Origin: Litoreibacter halocynthiae
GTDB taxonomy: Bacteria > Pseudomonadota > Alphaproteobacteria > Rhodobacterales > Rhodobacteraceae
Assembly: GCF_004365635.1 (NCBI RefSeq)
Contig: NZ_SOBH01000002.1
Span: forward strand, 620,001-684,000
DNA length: 64,000 bases
Direction: 5' to 3'
The position numbers and the translations under genes were made by a program. The notes below the pieces were generated by a model. The model ran no database searches. It saw only the letters and a program-made list of their open reading frames with translations, and was not told the origin of the DNA. Below are positions 56,457 to 64,000 of the stretch, in pieces. Numbering within the stretch: position 1 is the stretch's first letter; each line of letters opens with the position of its first letter.

Positions 56457-57164
56457 TTAGCGACGACCGCCAGCACCGCGAGGTGTTGGGCCGTCTTGGA
56501 GTTCCTGTTGCTTACGGTCACGCGCTTGTGGATCGTGTTCCATGATCTCGCCTTTGAAGATCCAGGTTTTGATCCCGATGATGCCATAAGCAGTCATCGC
56601 TTCAACGTGTGCGTAATCGATGTCGGCACGCAGGGTGTGCAAAGGCACGCGGCCTTCACGGTACCATTCGGTCCGGGCGATCTCGGCGCCACCAAGGCGG
56701 CCAGCGAGGTTCACACGAATGCCTAGGGCACCCATACGCATTGCGTTCTGTACCGAGCGCTTCATAGCACGACGGAAAGACACACGACGTTCCAGCTGCT
56801 GGGCGATGGACTCGCCAACCAGTGCTGCGTCCAGTTCGGGCTTGCGGACCTCAAGGATGTTGAGGTGCAGCTCGCTGTCGGTGAACGCGGACAGCTTCTT
56901 GCGCAGACCTTCAATATCGGCGCCTTTTTTGCCGATGATGACGCCCGGGCGTGCTGTGTGGATCGTAACGCGGCACTTCTTGTGCGGACGCTCGATGATC
57001 ACACGGCTGATGCCGGCTTGCTTGCACTCGGTCTTGATGAATTCGCGCATCCGGAGGTCTTCCAGAAGCAGATCACCAAAGTCTTTGCTTTCAGCGTACC
57101 AGCGGCTGTCCCAGGTGCGGTTGACCTGAAGACGCATGCCGATAGGATTTACTTTGTTACCCAT
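56457..57164 (-). CDS. rpsC: Ribosomal protein S3
   Basis: A 235-residue 30S protein with a KH domain ([20 protein letters not shown]) and C-terminal S3 domain ([35 protein letters not shown]-like block). It overlaps rplV by one base. Confidence 0.97.
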   Translation of the reverse strand: MGNKVNPIGMRLQVNRTWDSRWYAESKDFGDLLLEDLRMREFIKTECKQAGISRVIIERPHKKCRVTIHTARPGVIIGKKGADIEGLRKKLSAFTDSELHLNILEVRKPELDAALVGESIAQQLERRVSFRRAMKRSVQNAMRMGALGIRVNLAGRLGGAEIARTEWYREGRVPLHTLRADIDYAHVEAMTAYGIIGIKTWIFKGEIMEHDPQARDRKQQELQDGPTPRGAGGRR

Positions 57165-57544
57165 TATGCTTGCTCCTCAACTTGGCGCACCTTGATGGTC
57201 AGCTCCGAGAATGGCTTGACGATTTTACCGAACCGGCCACGGGCCCGAGGGCGACCGCGCTTCATGGTCAGGTTCTTGCCGACATAGGCCTCGGCCACGA
57301 TCAGATCATCCACGTCGAGGTTGTGGTTGTTCTCTGCGTTCGCGATGGCGGATTGCAGGCACTTTTTCACGTCGTCAGAGATACGCTTCTTGGAGAAGGT
57401 GAGGTCGGCCAGAGCCTTGTCCACTTTCTTGCCACGGATCAGCTGAGCCACGAGGTTCAGTTTTTGCGGGGAAGTCCGGAGCATGCGCAGTTTTGCCATT
57501 GCTTCGTTATCTGCCACGCGGCGGGGGTTCTTATCCTTACCCAT
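57164..57544 (-). CDS. rplV: Ribosomal protein L22
   Basis: A 126-residue 50S protein lining the exit tunnel: [39 protein letters not shown] and [14 protein letters not shown], the beta-hairpin region bound by macrolides. Confidence 0.98.
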   Translation of the reverse strand: MGKDKNPRRVADNEAMAKLRMLRTSPQKLNLVAQLIRGKKVDKALADLTFSKKRISDDVKKCLQSAIANAENNHNLDVDDLIVAEAYVGKNLTMKRGRPRARGRFGKIVKPFSELTIKVRQVEEQA

Positions 57545-57547
57545 GGC

Positions 57548-57826
57548 TTACTTCCTTTTCGCTTTTTTATCAGCGGCGTGACCGTAATAGGTCCGGGTTG
57601 GCGAATACTCACCAAACTTCTGACCGATCATGTCTTCGGTGACGTTCACTGGGATGTGCTTCTTGCCGTTGTAGACACCAAAGGTGAGGCCAACGAACTG
57701 AGGCAGAATGGTGGAGCGGCGGGACCAGATCTTGATCACGTCGTTGCGGCTGCTTTCTTTCGCAGCTTCGGCTTTCTTCAACACATAAGCGTCGACGAAG
57801 GGGCCTTTCCATACAGAGCGAGACAT
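57548..57826 (-). CDS. rpsS: Ribosomal protein S19
   Basis: A 92-residue 30S head protein: [40 protein letters not shown] and [14 protein letters not shown]. Confidence 0.98.
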   Translation of the reverse strand: MSRSVWKGPFVDAYVLKKAEAAKESSRNDVIKIWSRRSTILPQFVGLTFGVYNGKKHIPVNVTEDMIGQKFGEYSPTRTYYGHAADKKAKRK

Positions 57827-57829
57827 ATT

Positions 57830-58672
57830 CTAACGTCCCTTCTTCTTGGCGTGACGCGAGCGGATGATCAGCTTTTGCGACGCTTTGTTCTTGTTGCGAG
57901 TACGCGCACCCTTGGTTGGCTTGCCCCATGGGGAAACCGGGTGACGACCACCAGAGGTCCGGCCTTCACCACCACCATGCGGGTGGTCGATCGGGTTCAT
58001 CACGACACCACGAACAGACGGGCGAACGCCCTTGTGGCGCATACGACCGGCTTTACCGTAGTTCTGGTTCGAGTTGTCGGGGTTCGACACGGCACCCACG
58101 GTGCACATGCATTCCTGACGGACGAGGCGAAGCTCGCCGGAGCTCAGACGGATCTGAGCGTATCCACCGTCACGACCCACGAACTGAGCGTAGGTACCTG
58201 CAGCACGGGCGATCTGGCCGCCTTTGCCTGGCTTCAACTCGATGTTGTGGATGATTGTGCCGATTGGCAGACCGGAGAACGGCATTGCGTTGCCCGGTTT
58301 CACGTCGGCCTTGGCCGATGCGATGACGGTGTCACCAACGCCAAGGCGTTGCGGAGCGAGGATATAGGCCTGCTCGCCGTCGGCGTATTTCACCAGTGCG
58401 ATAAACGCAGTCCGGTTCGGGTCATATTCGATCCGTTCAACCGTAGCAGCGACGTCAAATTTCGTCCGCTTGAAGTCAACGATCCGGTAAAGACGCTTGG
58501 CGCCCCCACCCTTGCGACGCATCGTGATCCGTCCGGTGTTGTTCCGTCCGCCATTCTTGGTCAGACCCTCAGTGAGGGCTTTGACCGGGCGGCCTTTCCA
58601 GAGTTCCGAACGGTCGATCAGAACCAACCCACGTTGGCCTGGCGTCGTCGGCTTATACGACTTAAGTGCCAT
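57830..58672 (-). CDS. rplB: Ribosomal protein L2
   Basis: A 280-residue 50S protein near the peptidyl-transferase centre: [38 protein letters not shown] and the C-terminal [20 protein letters not shown]. The start at 58672 is set by homology; the frame is open further upstream. It is separated from rplW by a 1.7 kb insertion. Confidence 0.98.
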   Translation of the reverse strand: MALKSYKPTTPGQRGLVLIDRSELWKGRPVKALTEGLTKNGGRNNTGRITMRRKGGGAKRLYRIVDFKRTKFDVAATVERIEYDPNRTAFIALVKYADGEQAYILAPQRLGVGDTVIASAKADVKPGNAMPFSGLPIGTIIHNIELKPGKGGQIARAAGTYAQFVGRDGGYAQIRLSSGELRLVRQECMCTVGAVSNPDNSNQNYGKAGRMRHKGVRPSVRGVVMNPIDHPHGGGEGRTSGGRHPVSPWGKPTKGARTRNKNKASQKLIIRSRHAKKKGR

Positions 58673-58924
58673 GCTTTCTGTCTTCCGTTGTTGCAGCAAA
58701 CGGGTCGCCCCGCCGCTTGTGTTTATAGGGCCCCGAAGGTCCCCGATTAGATGTCCCATTTGGCATCTGCTAGGCAGAGCCATGAACAACAGCAAAGCCC
58801 CAGACGAATCTGGGGCTTGCCGATGTGGGTGTTTAGGAGTGAGGGGGGATGGGGTCAAGGGGGTAGTGACGGCTTGAAGCATGAATGGCGGCTATGCGGA
58901 CGAAGCGGACATCGGCCCAACGTC

Positions 58925-59371
58925 CTATATTGAGGATTTGTTATTTAGGTATTTGAGGCCATCCATAATCAACTTGGAATACTCTGACGGGAGCGCCTGA
59001 TAACTTTTCAAAAATCGTTGGCTGGATCGCGCTTCCATATGGTCGCGCCCACCATCTTCGATATCGTCTAGAAGAAGAAATAAGGTTGCCACTGCAAAAG
59101 ACTTGTTATCGCCGTTGTCTGGGACAAAAGCTCTTAGCTCGACTGCCTCCATTGGATACCAGTAATGTTTTGACCAGTCTGCTCTGCAATTGTGCCTGCC
59201 AATCAAGTCTTTCAGGCCTTTGAAGTGCAACTCTAACGCTTCCTCGTATGTGACGCCGCCGCCGCCATGATTGTCGTATCGCGAAATGTCGCGTAGGACT
59301 TCATCGTCAGTAGAAGCAATGAGTGCTGTGATTGACGATGCAATTGAATGCGTTTTTGGGTTTTCAGGCAT
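58925..59371 (-). CDS. Unknown acidic protein inserted between rplW and rplB
   Basis: A 148-residue protein with no recognised family. It is acidic and helical: SITALIASTDDEVLRDISRY, the segment DNHGGGGVTYEEALELH, and AVATLFLLLDDIEDGG. The start at 59371 is the first ATG, with GGAAAA upstream. The AT-rich 3' end differs from the ribosomal neighbours and suggests acquisition. It shares the intergenic island with a decayed repeat and a relic of rplW. Confidence 0.55.
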   Translation of the reverse strand: MPENPKTHSIASSITALIASTDDEVLRDISRYDNHGGGGVTYEEALELHFKGLKDLIGRHNCRADWSKHYWYPMEAVELRAFVPDNGDNKSFAVATLFLLLDDIEDGGRDHMEARSSQRFLKSYQALPSEYSKLIMDGLKYLNNKSSI

Positions 59372-59570
59372 ATTGGTTTTCCAACTTCGTCACTCTTCTG
59401 CCCGTGTTTTCACGCCGCTTCGCAGTGTGCTAGACAGATAGGACCTAATTCCAACGGTTTATGCAAGCACGTCATAATCGGCATAGCGGTCCTTCACAGC
59501 ACCCTGACAAATGAACAGAGTGGGCTCGAAGCAGACATTCAGTCAAACAACCGAGCAGCGCTGGACCGGG

Positions 59571-59715
59571 GGATGGCGATCCGACCTCCTTGGACACCAC
59601 TTTATAGCAGCCAAGCACGTCCTCCTTCTCAAGGTAATACCAAAAGGCCACCCAAATCGCCAGCCCGTGGGACGGTCCGGCGATGCACGGCGCCTGCGGC
59701 TTGATTCCGAGCGAG
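59571..59715. repeat. Dispersed repeat, copy 1 (diverged, shorter)
   Basis: Matches copy 2 at 62724-62929 on the same strand: GGATGGCGAT at the left end, then ACCACTT and GCCAA-CACGT blocks, CCAAATCGCCAGCCC in the middle and GCGCCT-CGGCTTGATT-CG at the right end. Copy 2 has about 60 extra bases inside. Identity is partial but collinear over the whole length. No conserved reading frame is found. Confidence 0.75.
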
Positions 59716-59718
59716 AAA

Positions 59719-59875
59719 AGAAAAAGCCCCAAATACACAAACGGGTTTCTTTGAATTTGATAGGACGGTGGGTTAACACCCTACCATACAAAAAAGTGGA
59801 CACGCCTATTGTGTTATCTTCCTCTAAGGGAACACACGCCTTCTATGCGTCCTCACAGCGAACGGCTGGCGTGAG
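59719..59875 (-). pseudogene. Relic of the 3' end of rplW plus its terminator
   Basis: The minus strand encodes KACVPLEEDNTIGVST, matching the rplW C-terminus [16 protein letters not shown] at 12 of 16 residues. The relic has an in-frame TAG where rplW has AAG and has lost the stop. The terminator region after it (AGAAAAAGCCCC near 59719) also matches the intact one at 60345. It is thus a decayed second copy of the rplW 3' end, upstream of which the 96-residue gene now lies. Confidence 0.85.
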
Positions 59876-59909
59876 ATTGTATGGACTTATCTTTTGTGCA
59901 ACAGTGGCG

Positions 59910-60200
59910 CTAAACATCCGCGACAATTTCGCCCTTCATCTCGCCAGTCATTCGGGTCTTGTCCTCTGTATGAACTGATCTGCGCACCTCGTCGATTTTC
60001 AACTCGGCGGCGTCCCTCGTGGCCTTGTCTGGCCATACGGTTATGGCAGCACTGGTTCGCTCGCTGGTGCGGATTACCGTTATACGGCTCGCCCCAAAAC
60101 CTTTCAAAGCGGGTAGGCGTTTCTCTTCGATCGCACGCAAGGATATATGGTAATCCACGCCATCTGCGATTTCCCAAGTTGTTATTGTAACGTAGCTCAT
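59910..60200 (-). CDS. Small protein, possibly dimeric alpha/beta-barrel (ABM-like)
   Basis: A 96-residue protein starting at 60200 with GGAGGGG upstream. The pattern SYVTITTWEIADGVDYH, ALKGFGASRITVIRTSERTS and ITVWPDKATRDAAELKIDEVRR fits small dimeric ferredoxin-like barrels such as antibiotic-biosynthesis-monooxygenase domains, but no catalytic residue can be named. It lies between the intact rplW terminator and the rplW relic. Confidence 0.6.
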   Translation of the reverse strand: MSYVTITTWEIADGVDYHISLRAIEEKRLPALKGFGASRITVIRTSERTSAAITVWPDKATRDAAELKIDEVRRSVHTEDKTRMTGEMKGEIVADV

Positions 60201-60345
60201 ATTCCCCTCCATCATTTGTTGTTCCATTCTACCACAAAAACAGCCCATTTCTTAGCGCGCTGTCAGGACCTGTAGCGGGAACCAGTCACAGAGGGGCTTT
60301 AGCGGGCGTTTAGTGACGCAGAACAAGCGAACGGACGAAGGAATA

Positions 60346-60379
60346 GAAAAAGCCCCACTTTTCCAAGCGGGGCTTCTTC
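60346..60379 (-). terminator. Terminator after rplW
   Basis: AAGCCCC (60350-60356) pairs with GGGGCTT (60369-60375) and is followed by T's on the minus strand. It ends the rpsJ-rplC-rplD-rplW transcript. A decayed version lies beside the rplW relic at 59719. Confidence 0.9.
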
Positions 60380-60417
60380 AATTCTATGCGTCGGGCAGGG
60401 ATCACCCTGCCGACTAT

Positions 60418-60714
60418 TTACAGACCAGTAGAGACGTCGATTGTGTTACCTTCTTCGAGGGTAACATACGCCTTCTTCACGTCTTTGCGGCGACCAGGCT
60501 GGCCCCGGAAGCGCTTGACCTTACCTTTGGTGATGGTGGTGTTAACCGCCTTCACCTTGACGCCGAAGAGTGTTTCCACTGCTTCTTTGATCATCGGCTT
60601 GTTGGCGTCGATAGCGACCTCAAACACAACTGCATTCGCCTCGGAGGCCATAGTGGCCTTCTCGGTGATCAGTGGCTTGCGGATCACGTCATAGTGCTCA
60701 GACTTCGTGCTCAT
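60418..60714 (-). CDS. rplW: Ribosomal protein L23
   Basis: A 98-residue 50S protein at the exit tunnel: [42 protein letters not shown] and [19 protein letters not shown]. It overlaps rplD by four bases. Its 3' end exists again as a decayed copy at 59795. Confidence 0.98.
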   Translation of the reverse strand: MSTKSEHYDVIRKPLITEKATMASEANAVVFEVAIDANKPMIKEAVETLFGVKVKAVNTTITKGKVKRFRGQPGRRKDVKKAYVTLEEGNTIDVSTGL

Positions 60715-61331
60715 GACAGGCGAGCCTCCAGTGCTTCGAGACCAGCTTTGGTGATAACCAAAGTGTCACGTTTCAGGATGTCGAAGACGTTGGCGCCCAT
60801 TGTAGGCAGAACGTCCAGACCAGCGATGTTGCGGGCAGCTTGAACGAAGTCAGCGTTCACGTCGGCACCATCAATGATCAAAGCGCGTTTCCAACCCAGT
60901 TCCTTGATCTGTGCGGCCAAGGTCTTGGTTTTCACATCTTTGATGTTGATGCTGTCGATGATGACCAGCTCGCCTGCGACCGCTTTGGCGGACAGGGCGT
61001 GCATCAGACCCAGCTTACGAACCTTCTTGGGAAGGTCGTGGCCGTGGCTGCGAGGTGTTGGGCCTTTGTAGACACCACCACCGCGGAAGATCGGAGCCGA
61101 GCGAGCGCCGTGGCGAGCGCCACCGGTGCCTTTTTGGCGGTAGATCTTCTTGGTCGAGTAGTTAACTTCCGAACGGGTCTTCACCTTGTGGGTGCCGGCC
61201 TGTGCGTTGTTACGCTGCCAGCGAACCACACGGTGCAGGATGTCCGCACGTGGCTCGAGGCCGAAGATGGCGTCAGACAGCTCTACCGAGCCAGCCTTCT
61301 TGCCGTCCAGATTGATGGCATCAGCTTTCAT
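60711..61331 (-). CDS. rplD: Ribosomal protein L4
   Basis: A 206-residue 50S protein: [20 protein letters not shown]-like block, [19 protein letters not shown] and [19 protein letters not shown]. The start at 61331 lies inside the end of rplC (11-base overlap). In enterobacteria L4 represses the S10 operon. Confidence 0.97.
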   Translation of the reverse strand: MKADAINLDGKKAGSVELSDAIFGLEPRADILHRVVRWQRNNAQAGTHKVKTRSEVNYSTKKIYRQKGTGGARHGARSAPIFRGGGVYKGPTPRSHGHDLPKKVRKLGLMHALSAKAVAGELVIIDSINIKDVKTKTLAAQIKELGWKRALIIDGADVNADFVQAARNIAGLDVLPTMGANVFDILKRDTLVITKAGLEALEARLS

Positions 61332-62190
61332 CGGACTTGTCTCCTTCAGGTGCATCGCCTTCGGCTTTATCAGCGTCAATGGATGCTTCTGCTTCTTTCA
61401 TTGCGGCTTCTTCAGCGGCGGCGGCTTCTGCGGCTGCTGCTTCTGCTGCTGCGGTTGCTTCAGCTTCAGCGGCTGCGGCGGCTTCTTCAGCGGCTTTCAT
61501 CGCTTCACGGGCAGACGAGGCCAGCGCTGCAGGGAAGATCACGTTTTCAGACAGAGGCTTCTTCACCGCGTCTTTAACGGTGACCCAGCCACCTTTGGAG
61601 CCGGGAACGGCACCTTTGATCATGATCAGGCCGCGCTCGTTGTCGGTCTTGATCACTTGCAGGTTTTGCGTGGTCACACGGGCAGCACCCATGTGGCCGG
61701 CCATTTTCTTGCCTTTGAAAACCTTGCCAGGATCTTGACACTGACCGGTCGAGCCGTGGGAGCGGTGAGAGATGGACACACCGTGAGTAGCGCGCAGGCC
61801 CCCAAAGTTGTGACGCTTCATCGCGCCTTGGAAACCTTTACCGATAGACGTACCGGCAACATCCACGAATTGACCCTCAAAGTAGTGGGCCGCGATGATT
61901 TCTTCACCAACGGGGATCAGGTTTTCCTCGGCAACGCGGAACTCAGCGATCTTGCGCTTGGGCTCCACCTTTGCAGCGGCAAAGTGGCCGCGCATGGCTT
62001 TGGAGGTCCGTTTGGCTTTGGCAGTGCCAGCACCGAGCTGAACAGCTGTGTAGCCGTCCTTCTCCATGGTGCGGTTGGCAACCACTTCCAGCTTGTCGAG
62101 TTGAAGAACGGTCACAGGGATCTGCTTGCCGTCTTCCATGAAGAGGCGGGTCATGCCGACCTTCTTCGCAATTACACCAGAGCGCAACAT
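61321..62190 (-). CDS. rplC: Ribosomal protein L3 with Ala/Glu-rich tail
   Basis: A 289-residue 50S protein: [40 protein letters not shown] and [19 protein letters not shown] are L3 signatures. The last ~55 residues are a low-complexity Ala/Glu/Lys helix ([20 protein letters not shown]) with an acidic end, absent from the ~210-residue enterobacterial protein. Such tails occur in related alphaproteobacteria; their function is not known to me. Confidence 0.97.
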   Translation of the reverse strand: MLRSGVIAKKVGMTRLFMEDGKQIPVTVLQLDKLEVVANRTMEKDGYTAVQLGAGTAKAKRTSKAMRGHFAAAKVEPKRKIAEFRVAEENLIPVGEEIIAAHYFEGQFVDVAGTSIGKGFQGAMKRHNFGGLRATHGVSISHRSHGSTGQCQDPGKVFKGKKMAGHMGAARVTTQNLQVIKTDNERGLIMIKGAVPGSKGGWVTVKDAVKKPLSENVIFPAALASSAREAMKAAEEAAAAAEAEATAAAEAAAAEAAAAEEAAMKEAEASIDADKAEGDAPEGDKSDES

Positions 62191-62205
62191 ATCAAGAAGC
62201 CCTCC

Positions 62206-62517
62206 TTAAACCGAGATCTGGACGTCAACGCCGGCAGCCAGGTCGAGCTTCATCAGCGCGTCCACGGTCTGCGGGGTCGGGTCAACGATGTCGAGCAGAC
62301 GCTTGTGCGTGCGGATCTCGAACTGATCGCGGGATTTTTTGTCCACGTGTGGGCCACGCAGAACGGTGAATTTTTCGATCTTGTTGGGCAGAGGGATCGG
62401 GCCACGCACGTCAGCGCCGGTGCGCTTTGCGGTGTTTACGATCTCTTGGGTAGATGCATCCAGAACCCGGTAGTCGAACGCCTTCAGGCGGATGCGAATG
62501 TTTTGGCTTGCGGCCAT
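62206..62517 (-). CDS. rpsJ: Ribosomal protein S10
   Basis: A 103-residue 30S protein: [41 protein letters not shown] and [20 protein letters not shown]. First gene of the S10 operon; promoter and a structured leader lie upstream. Confidence 0.98.
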   Translation of the reverse strand: MAASQNIRIRLKAFDYRVLDASTQEIVNTAKRTGADVRGPIPLPNKIEKFTVLRGPHVDKKSRDQFEIRTHKRLLDIVDPTPQTVDALMKLDLAAGVDVQISV

Positions 62518-62608
62518 GACATTTCCCCTTGGATTGGGGTCTCAACGGATTGGAGGACAGCGGCTCATCCGGCACCCTCGTCGCGTCGTTATGTGCGGAA
62601 CATAAAGA

Positions 62609-62629
62609 GGGGCATGCGTGGCATACCCC
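62609..62629 (-). promoter_or_regulatory. Hairpin in the rpsJ leader
   Basis: GGGG-ATGC and GCAT-CCCC pair with one mismatch around GTG, about 90 bases before rpsJ. It would form in the 5' leader of the S10 operon. Confidence 0.5.
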
Positions 62630-62643
62630 TGTTCCTTGGGGAG

Positions 62644-62672
62644 CGTATAGGGGGAGTCGGTGTGACGCGCAA
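62644..62672 (-). promoter_or_regulatory. S10 operon promoter
   Basis: On the minus strand TTGCGC (62672-62667), a 17-base spacer and TATACG (62649-62644). Transcription would start near 62637, giving a leader of about 120 bases. Confidence 0.7.
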
Positions 62673-62723
62673 CACCTTTTGCTGTGTTTTTGTGGGGTTT
62701 AGAGAGAGTATCGCTAGGGCGTC

Positions 62724-62929
62724 GGATGGCGATGCTACATTGGTCCGAACCACTTAATGGTGGCCAAACACGTTCTTCATCGAAATGGTGGGTGACCACT
62801 CCAAATCGCCAGCCCTTGCGGATGGGTAAAGCGCGTCTCGGAAACGGTCTAGTGGACCGTTTCAGCGCTGAGCGGACGGAGCCCCAGACTGGCGATGAAC
62901 AGCGCCTACGGCTTGATTTCGGGCAGGGA
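62724..62929. repeat. Dispersed repeat, copy 2 (longer)
   Basis: Collinear with copy 1 at 59571-59715, with an extra internal block that includes a perfect inverted repeat (62841-62863). It lies directly upstream of the rpsJ promoter, so the two copies, in the same orientation, flank rpsJ-rplC-rplD-rplW plus the small gene. No coding frame is conserved between them. Confidence 0.75.
62841..62863. repeat. Perfect inverted repeat
   Basis: GAAACGGTC (62841-62849) and GACCGTTTC (62855-62863) with the loop TAGTG, within repeat copy 2 and in a part missing from copy 1. It could be a protein-binding palindrome or an RNA stem; no T-run follows on either strand. Confidence 0.75.
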
Positions 62930-62944
62930 AATTCTTGCCATCCA

Positions 62945-63202
62945 TTAAACCTGTAGGAGACCAGATGCGATTGAGAGGCCCTGAAGAAAAATTGCAATGG
63001 CAGTACTTAACGCGGCCTTCCGGTTTTGATCGGATACTTTGAGAGCCCAGTTGTATACGGGATTATCCCCCGGCCTCTCATTACCAATACTAAATCCAGT
63101 TCCCAAATTTGGAGGGGGATTAAGTTTAGCACTTGCATACCAAAAATATGCCGAAAAAAATGCCGCAGTAAGTGCCAGAGCCTGAATAGTTAGTTCAATC
63201 AT
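62945..63202 (-). CDS. Small membrane protein, unknown
   Basis: An 85-residue protein with an N-terminal helix (residues 6-24, IQALALTAAFFSAYFWYAS) and a second hydrophobic stretch at the C-terminus (residues 66-83). The short central loop is polar (NPPPNLGTGFSIGNE). AAAAAGAG lies next to the ATG. It sits between the tuf terminator and the S10 promoter; the family is unknown to me. Confidence 0.5.
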   Translation of the reverse strand: MIELTIQALALTAAFFSAYFWYASAKLNPPPNLGTGFSIGNERPGDNPVYNWALKVSDQNRKAALSTAIAIFLQGLSIASGLLQV

Positions 63203-63234
63203 CTCTTTTTACCCAGAATGAAAACCCAAAGTTC

Positions 63235-63269
63235 AAAAAAGGCCGCCTCCTTTCGGAAGCGGCCTTTTG
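63235..63269 (-). terminator. Terminator after tuf
   Basis: GGCCGC pairs with GCGGCC inside flanking A/T runs (63235-63269), with six T's on the minus strand. Confidence 0.92.
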
Positions 63270-63280
63270 CATTATCTCTA

Positions 63281-63354
63281 CCGAGTGGGTTCTCATTGCT
63301 TTGCTTCACAAAGCAACTGCCACCCACGCGGCGGGAGAACCCGCCGTTACTCGG
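63281..63354 (-). other. Structured 3' end of tuf including the stop codon
   Basis: CCGAGT (63281-63286) can pair with ACTCGG (63349-63354), and GGGTTCTC (63287-63294) with GAGAACCC (63335-63342). An inner stem TTGCTTTG/CAAAGCAA (63296-63316) also forms. The outermost pairs include the tuf stop codon. It may protect the abundant message from 3' decay. Confidence 0.6.
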
Positions 63355-64000
63355 TGATTTTGGACACAACACCAGCACCAACAGTCCGGCCGCCTTCGCG
63401 GATCGCAAAACGCAGGCCTTGCTCCATCGCGATGGGCGCGATCAGCTCGACGTCGAACTTCAGGTTGTCGCCTGGCATAACCATTTCCGTGCCTGCTGGC
63501 AGGTTCACGGTGCCGGTCACGTCAGTCGTGCGGAAGTAGAACTGCGGACGGTAGTTCGCGAAGAACGGCGTGTGACGGCCACCCTCTTCTTTGGTGAGGA
63601 TGTAGGCCTCGGCCTCGAACTTGGTGTGTGGTGTCACCGAACCCGGCTTGACCAGAACCTGACCACGCTCAACGCCGTCACGGTCGATGCCGCGCAGCAG
63701 GACGCCGACGTTGTCGCCTGCTTCACCGCGATCCAGCAGCTTGCGGAACATCTCGACACCGGTACAGGTGGTTTTTGTGGTGTCACGGATGCCCACGATG
63801 GACAGCTCGTCACCAACGTTAACCACACCGCGCTCGATACGGCCGGTCACAACCGTGCCGCGACCGGAGATCGAGAACACGTCCTCGATTGGCAGCAGGA
63901 ACGGCTGGTCAACAGCGCGCTCTGGTGTCGGGATGTATTCGTCAACAGCGGCCATCAGCTTGCGGATGGAGTCCTCGCCGATTGCTTCGTCGCGGCCTTC
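63347..64000 (-). CDS. tuf: Elongation factor Tu, 3' part
   Basis: The last ~217 residues of EF-Tu: the end of the G domain ([20 protein letters not shown]), domain 2 ([34 protein letters not shown]) and domain 3 ([24 protein letters not shown], ending AGVVSKI). The 5' part lies right of the window. It delivers aminoacyl-tRNA to the ribosome and begins the minus-strand ribosomal super-cluster. Confidence 0.98.
   Translation of the reverse strand, partial: EGRDEAIGEDSIRKLMAAVDEYIPTPERAVDQPFLLPIEDVFSISGRGTVVTGRIERGVVNVGDELSIVGIRDTTKTTCTGVEMFRKLLDRGEAGDNVGVLLRGIDRDGVERGQVLVKPGSVTPHTKFEAEAYILTKEEGGRHTPFFANYRPQFYFRTTDVTGTVNLPAGTEMVMPGDNLKFDVELIAPIAMEQGLRFAIREGGRTVGAGVVSKITE

Larger units (their letters stand above)
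59372..59909. other. 538-base gap with repeat copy and rplW relic
   Basis: No intact gene is seen. It contains one copy of a dispersed repeat (59571-59715) and, directly beside it, a decayed second copy of the 3' end of rplW with its terminator (59719-59875). Both are listed separately. Confidence 0.7.

Noticed and set aside
57170-58750. 526-residue plus-strand frame over rplV, rpsS and rplB
   Set aside because: Antisense of three ribosomal genes, with no independent evidence.
58870-58990. 40-codon plus-strand frame opposite the end of the unknown gene at 58925
   Set aside because: Lacks a ribosome-binding site and overlaps a better-supported minus-strand frame.
61186-62757. 523-residue plus-strand frame across rplC and rpsJ
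   Set aside because: It is the antisense of strongly recognised ribosomal genes; biased codon use keeps it open. No ribosome-binding site or family match.

Overview
The window looks like chromosomal DNA of an alphaproteobacterium of the Rhodobacterales (Roseobacter-like). The pointers are an aapJQMP amino-acid transporter, an ATP12-type F1-ATPase chaperone, a yidC-MOSC-yihA-argB cluster, an S10/spc/alpha ribosomal cluster without rpsD, and long Ala/Glu-rich tails on ribosomal proteins. The genus is an inference; no 16S gene is present.

Region 1 (1-3.8 kb) holds the 3' part of nagA and a convergent 1013-residue kinase / M23 peptidase / class III aminotransferase fusion. Region 2 (4-15 kb) is the least ordinary part. 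It has a NodT/OprM-type outer-membrane channel lipoprotein, a two-gene regulatory unit (LuxR-type regulator with a degenerate receiver plus an unknown helical protein), a 574-residue Asn/Gly-rich protein, a 681-residue protein with internal repeats, and a complete inner-membrane type I secretion pair (ABC ATPase with a Gly-rich extension and a Gln in place of the H-loop His, then an HlyD-type adaptor). I read this as a dedicated type I secretion locus exporting one or both repeat proteins. The two proteins share a short Q-x-N/LVDxDT-like motif, and neither carries canonical RTX nonapeptides. This is the best candidate for an undescribed system in the window.

Region 3 (15-20 kb): tRNA-Arg(ACG), two small membrane-anchored proteins, an orphan histidine kinase, and an FAD-dependent disulfide oxidoreductase paired with a TVP38-family membrane protein. 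Region 4 (20-31.5 kb): rpmH-rnpA-yidD, then yidC-MOSC-yihA-argB, separated by a hydrolase, ttcA and an EAL phosphodiesterase; after that a membrane protein of unknown role and a coupled trio (fatty acid hydroxylase family, ferredoxin-like, SixA-like phosphatase). Region 5 (31.5-36.4 kb): aapJQMP, with structured leader and intercistronic hairpins. Region 6 (36.4-42.6 kb): a tightly overlapping minus-strand operon degQ-rarA-crcB-rluC-HAD-atp12 preceded by a small lipoprotein gene.

Region 7 (42.7-64 kb) is the ribosomal super-cluster, read on the minus strand from tuf to rplQ: tuf, rpsJ, rplC, rplD, rplW, rplB, rpsS, rplV, rpsC, rplP, rpmC, rpsQ, rplN, rplX, rplE, rpsN, rpsH, rplF, rplR, rpsE, rpmD, rplO, secY, adk, rpsM, rpsK, rpoA, rplQ. 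It is interrupted at four places by non-ribosomal genes, most next to intrinsic terminators: 62.9-63.2, 58.9-60.2, 53.5-55.9 and 48.4-48.9 kb. One interruption keeps a decayed duplicate of the 3' end of rplW and one of two copies of a diverged repeat whose other copy lies upstream of rpsJ, so this normally static operon has been rearranged here.
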